Source of the DNA: Amaranthus tricolor
Lineage: Eukaryota > Streptophyta > Magnoliopsida > Caryophyllales > Amaranthaceae
DNA: 64,000 nt
Reading direction: 5' to 3'
Assembly: GCF_026212465.1 (NCBI RefSeq)
Contig: NC_080062.1
Span: forward strand, 12,268,643 to 12,332,642
The notes under the pieces are model-generated. The model was not told the DNA's origin, ran no database searches, and saw only the letters and a list, made by a program, of their open reading frames with translations. The position numbers were made by a program, and so were the translations under genes. Within the stretch, counting starts at the first letter, position 1. Each line of letters begins with the position of its first letter. Below, piece by piece: positions 58,801 through 64,000 of the stretch.

Positions 58801-60500
58801 AATTTTTCGCATATGACTATGATTTTATATTTTAACCAATTCAACACAATAATATATACCAAATAGTGTTCTGTGCCACGTTTCGTGCAAAACAAGAGAA
58901 GTTTGAGCTACTTTATGTGCAAAAGTAGCAAAACGCTTAAAAACCCTTAAAATCGCAAGTTAACACGTAATTTCTAGCATATGACTAAGATTTTAAATTC
59001 TAACCACGTCAACAGAATTATAAATACCAAATAGTGTTGTGTGCCAAGTTTCGTGCAAAACAAACCATGTTTGAGCTACATTATGTTCAAAAGTGGAAAA
59101 AACGCTTATAAACCTTTAAATCACAACATAACATGTAATTTCTTGCATATGACTATGATTTTCAATTCTAACCACTTTAACACAATAATATATACCAAAT
59201 AGTGTTGTGTGCCAAGTTTCGTGCAAAACAAACCAAGTTTGAGCTACTTTATGCGCAAAAGTGGCAAAAACGCTAAAAAACCCTTATAATTGCAACATAA
59301 CACGTAATTTCTAGCATATGACTTTGATATTCAATTCTAACCACTTCAACACAATAATATATACCAAATAGTGTTCTGTGCGAAGTTTCTTGCAAAACAA
59401 ACCAAGTTTGAGCTACTTTATGCGCAAAAGTGGCAAAAACGCTTAAAAACCCTTAAAATCGCAACTTATCACGTAATTTCTAGCATATGACTATTATTTT
59501 ATATTTTAACCACTTCAACACAATAATATATACCAAATAGTGTTGTGTGCCAAGTTTCGTGCAAAACAAACGAAGTTTGAGCTACTTTTTGTGCAAAAGT
59601 GGCAAAACGCTAAAAAACCCTTAAAATCGCAACTTAACATGTAATTTCTAGCATATGACTAAGATTTTAAATTCTAACCACTTCAACACAATAATATATA
59701 CCAAATAGTTTTGTGTGTCAAGTTTCGTGCAAAACAAACCAAGTTTGAGCTATTTTATGCGCAAAAGTGCCAAAAACGCTTAAAAAACCCTTAAAATCGC
59801 AATTTATCACGTAATTTCTAGCATATGACTATGATTTTATATTTTAACCACTTCAACACAGTAATATATACCAAATAGTGTTGTGTGCCAAGTTTCGTGT
59901 AAAACAACCAAGTTTGAGTTATTTTATGTGCAAAAGTGGCAAAACGCTTAAAAACCCTTAAAATCGCAACTTAACATGTAATTTCTTGCACATGACTATG
60001 ATTTTCAATTCTAACAATTCAACACAATAATATATACGAAATAGTGTTGTGTGCCAAGTTTCGAGCAAAACAAACCAAGTTTGAGCTACTTTATGTGCAA
60101 AAGTGGAAAAAACTTATAAACACTTAAAATCACAATTTAACATGTAATTTCTTGCACATGACTATGATTTTCAATTCTAATCACTTCAACACAATAATAT
60201 ATACCAAATAGTGTTGTGTGCCAAGATTTAGTGCAAAACAAACCAAATTTGAGCTACTTTGTGCGCAAAAGTGGCAAAAACGCTAAAAAACTCTTATAAT
60301 TGCAACATAACACGTAATTTCTAGCATATGACTTTGATATTCAATTTAACCACTTCAACACAATAATATATACCAAATAGTGTTGTGGGCCAAGTTTCGT
60401 GCAAAACAAACCAAGTTTGAGCTAATTTATGCGCAAAAGTGCCAAAAACGCTAAAAAACCCTTATAATTGCAACATAACACGTAATTTCTAGCATATGAC
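52870..60500 (+). repeat. Higher-order repeat region: 11-monomer step, then 16-monomer units (2.69 kb)
   Basis: A monomer shortened to 'gtggaaaaaacttata' lies at about 52879, 54732, 57419 and 60107: steps of 1853 bp (11 monomers), 2687 and 2688 bp (16 monomers each). A monomer lacking about 11 bp ('gactatgactaacc') lies at 55291 and 57980 (2689 bp), and again at 61843 out of phase. Two full 16-monomer units are recognisable from about 53560, with a third breaking off near 60500. Confidence 0.75.
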
Positions 60501-63500
60501 TTTTATATTCAATTCTAACCACTTCAACACAATATTATATACCAAATAGTGTTCTGTGCGAAGTTTCTTACAAAAACAAACCAAGTTTGATCTACTTTAT
60601 GCGCAAAAGTGGCAAAAACGCTTAAAAACCCTTAAAATCGCAACTTATCACGTAATTTCTAGCATATGACTATGATTTTATATTTTAACCACTTCAACAC
60701 AATAATATATACCAAATAGTGTTGTGCGCCAAGTTTTGTACAAAACAAACGAAGTTTGAGCTACTTTTTGTGCAAAAGTGGCAAAACGCTAAAAAACCCT
60801 TAAAATCGCAACTTAACATGTAATTTCTAGCATATGACTAAGATTTTAAATTCTAACCACTTCAACACAATAATATATACCAAATAGTGTTGTGTGTCAA
60901 GTTTCGTGCAAAACAAACCAAGTTTGAGCTATTTTATGCGCAAAAGTGCCAAAAACGCTTAAAAACCCTTAAAATCGCAATTTATCACGTAATTTCTAGC
61001 ATATGACTATGATTTTATATTTTAACCACTTCAACACAGTAATATATACCAAATAGTGTTGTGTGCCAAGTTTCGTGTAAAACAAACCAAGTTTGAGTTA
61101 TTTTATGTGCAAAAGTGGCAAAACGCTTAAAAACTCTTAAAATCGCAACTTAACATGTAATTTCTTGCACATGACTATGATTTTCAATTCTAACAATTCA
61201 ACACAATAATATATACGAAATAGTGTTGTGTGCCAAGTTTCGTGCAAAACAAACCAAGTTTGAGCTGCTTTATGTGCAAAAGTGGAAAAAACTTATAAAC
61301 CCTTAAAATCACAATTTAACATGTAATTTCTTGCACATGACTATGATTTTCAATTCTAATCACTTCAACACAATAATATATACCAAATAGTGTTGTGTGC
61401 CAAGTTAGTGCAAAACAAACCAAATTTGAGCTACTTTGTGCGCAAAAGTGGCAAAAACGCTAAAAAAACTCTTATAATTGCAACATAACACGTAATTTCT
61501 ATCATATGACTTTGATATTCAATTTAACCACTTCAACACAATAATATATACCAAATAGTGTTGTGGGCCAAGTTCGTGCAAAACAAACCAAGTTTGAGCT
61601 AATTTATGCGCAAAAGTGCCAAAACGCTAAAAAACCCTTATAATTGCAACATAACACGTAATTTCTAGCATATGACTTTGATATTCAATTCTAACCACTT
61701 CAACACAATAATATATACCAAATAGTGTTGTGTGCGAAGTTTCGTGCAAAACAAATCAAGTTTGGGTTACTTTATGCGCAAAAGGGGCAAAAAAGCTTAA
61801 AAACCCTTAAAATCGCAACTTATCACTTAATTTCTCGCATATGACTATGACTAACCACTTCAACACAATAATATATACCAAATAGTGTTCTGTGCCACGT
61901 TTCGTGCAAAACAAGAGAAGTTTGAGCTACTTTATGTGCAAAAGTGGCAAAACGCTTAAAAACCCTTAAAATCGCAACTTAACACGTAATTTCTAGCATA
62001 TGACTAAGATTTTAAATTCTAACCACGTCAACAGAATTATAAATACCAAATAGTGTTATGTGCCAAGTTTCGTGCAAAACAAACCATGTTTGAGCTACAT
62101 TATGTGCAAAAGTGGAAAAAACGCTTATAAACCTTTAAATCACAACATAACATGTAATTTCTTGCATATGACTATGATTTTAAATTCTAACCACTTTAAC
62201 ACAATAATATATACCAAATAGTGTTGGTGTGCCAAGTTTCGTGCAAAACAAACCAAGTTTGAGCTACTTTATGCGCAAAAGTGGCAAAAACGCTAAAAAA
62301 CCCTTATAATTGCAACATAACACGTAATTTCTAGCATATGACTTTGATATTCAATTCTAACCACTTCACACAATAATATATACCAAATAGTGTTCTGTGC
62401 GAAGTTTCGTGCAAAAGAAACCAAGTTTGAGCTACTTTATGCGCAAAAGTGGCAAAAACGCTTAAAAACCCTTAAAATAGCAACTTATCACGTAATTTCT
62501 AGCATATGACTATTATTTTATATTTTAACCACTTCAACACAATAATATATACCAAATAGTGTTGTGTGCCAAGTTTCGTGCAAAACAAACGAAGTTTGAG
62601 CTACTTTTTGTGCAAAAGTGCCAAAACGCTAAAAAACCTTAAAATCGCAACTTAACATGTAATTTCTAGCATATGACTAAGATTTTAAATTCTAACCACT
62701 TCAACACAATAATATATACCAAATAGTGTTGTGTGTCAAGTTTCGTGCAAAACAAACCAAGTTTGAGCTATTTTATACGCAAAAGTGCCAAAAATGCTTA
62801 AAAACCCTTAAAATCGCAATTTATCACGTAATTTTTAGCATATGACTATGATTTTATATTTTAACCACTTCAACACAGTAATATATACCAAATAGTGTTG
62901 TGTGCCAAGTTTCGTGTAAAATAAACCAAGTTTGAGTTACTTTATGTGCAAAAGTGGCAAAACGCTGAAAAACCCTTTTAAAATCGCAACTTAACACGTA
63001 ATTTCTAGCATATCACTAAGATTTTAAATTCTAACCACGTCAACAGAATAATAAATACCAAATAGTGTTGTGTGCCAAGTTTCGTGCAAAACAAACCATG
63101 TTTGAGCTACATTATGTGCAAAAGTGGAAAAAACGCTTATAAACCTTTAAATCACAACATAACATGTAATTTCTTGCATATGACTATGATTTTCAATTCT
63201 AACCACTTTAACACAATAATATATACCAAATAGTGTTGTGTGCCAAGTTTCGTGCAAAACAAACCAAGTTTGAGCTACTTTATGCGCAAAAGTGGCAAAA
63301 ACGCTAAAAAACCCTTATAATTGCAACATAACACGTAATTTCTAGCATATGACTTTGATATTCAATTCTAACCACTTCAACACAATAATATATACCAAAT
63401 AGTGTTCTGTGCGAAGTTTCTTGCAAAACAAACCAAGTTTGGGCTACTTTATGCGCAAAAGTGGCAAAAACCGCTTAAAAACCCTTAAAATCGCAACTTA

Positions 63501-64000
63501 TCACGTAATTTCTAGCATATGACTATTATTTTATATTTTAACCACTTCAACACAATAATATATACCAAATAGTGTTGTGTGCCAAGTTTCGTGCAAAACA
63601 AACGAAGTTTGAGCTACTTTTGTGCAAAAGTGGCAAAACGCTAAAAAACCCTTAAAATCGCAACTTAACATGTAATTTCTAGCATATGACTAAGATTTTA
63701 AATTCTAACCACTTCAACACAATAATATATACCAAATAGTGTTGTGTGTCAAGTTTCGTGCAAAACAAACCAAGTTTGAGCTATTTTATGCGCAATAGTG
63801 CCAAAAACGCTTAAAAACCCTTAAAATCGCAATTTATCACGTAATTTCTAGCATATGACTATGATTTTATATTTTAACCACTTCAACACAGTAATATATA
63901 CCAAATAGTGTTGTGTGCCAAGTTTCGTGTAAAACAAACCAAGTTTGAGTTATTTTATGTGCAAAAGTGGCAAAACGCTTAAAAAACCCTTAAAATCGCA

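Larger units (their letters stand above)
21531..64000 (+). repeat. Satellite array, right flank, about 168-170 bp monomer, about 250 copies
   Basis: Tandem monomers fill the window to its end. The anchor 'gtttgag' recurs at 21690, 21859, 22027, 22198 and 22368, giving spacings of 168-171 bp. Conserved blocks in each monomer are 'gtttgagctactttatg', 'gcaaaagtggcaaaaacgc', 'acgtaatttctagcatatga', 'ctaaccacttcaacac' and 'taccaaatagtgttgtg'. Monomers fall into recurring variants that differ mainly after 'aaaaaccctta': 'aaatcgcaactta', 'taattgcaacata', 'taatcataactta', or 'aaatcacaacata' with 'tttcttgcat'. Monomer size and AT-richness are typical of plant pericentromeric or centromeric satellites, but nothing here proves a centromere. 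I see no gene or transposon inside. Confidence 0.95.

Noticed and set aside
21531..64000. CRISPR-like array
   Set aside because: Units of about 168 bp are contiguous with no unique spacers. This is a eukaryotic satellite.

Overview
The window looks like heterochromatin from a flowering plant. It has two parts: a block of endogenous pararetrovirus DNA (868-21430) and a very AT-rich tandem satellite with a monomer of about 168-170 bp on both sides (1-867, and 21531 to the window end). No ordinary host gene is visible. A plant host is inferred from the virus type (Caulimoviridae), from a primer-binding site complementary to the 3' end of plant initiator tRNA-Met, and from an as-1-like promoter element. 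I cannot name the species.

The viral block holds three copies of the same genome. Copy A (868-5961, + strand) starts part-way through ORF1. Copy B (5962-14544, - strand) is longer than one genome unit and holds the only complete ORF1 and the only primer-binding site. Copy C (14545-21430, - strand) runs into a 100-base run of N. The plan is: TATA box, leader, tRNA-Met primer site, ORF1 polyprotein (movement protein, coat/zinc finger, aspartic protease, reverse transcriptase, RNase H), then ORF2 of unknown function overlapping ORF1 by 56 nt, then an intergenic promoter with tandem repeats. There are no LTRs and no integrase. Two ORFs arranged this way fit the florendovirus group. The TATA-to-TATA distance in copy B is 7700 bp, which fits the genome size of that group.

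The copies are almost identical. Landmark distances show no net insertion or deletion over 4965 bp (A versus B) or 6785 bp (B versus C). The one clear inactivating change is a nonsense codon in ORF2 of copy B. A and B meet at an inverted junction (5961-5962). B and C meet head to tail at 14544/14545.

The satellite left of the block lies in the opposite orientation to the satellite on the right, so virus plus satellite has an inverted-repeat character. The right array holds about 250 monomers over 42.5 kb. Its higher-order organisation changes along its length: about 10-monomer, then 14-monomer, then a displaced segment, then 8- and 14-monomer, then 11- and 16-monomer periods. Short reading frames in the array are by-products of the repeat and are not annotated as genes.
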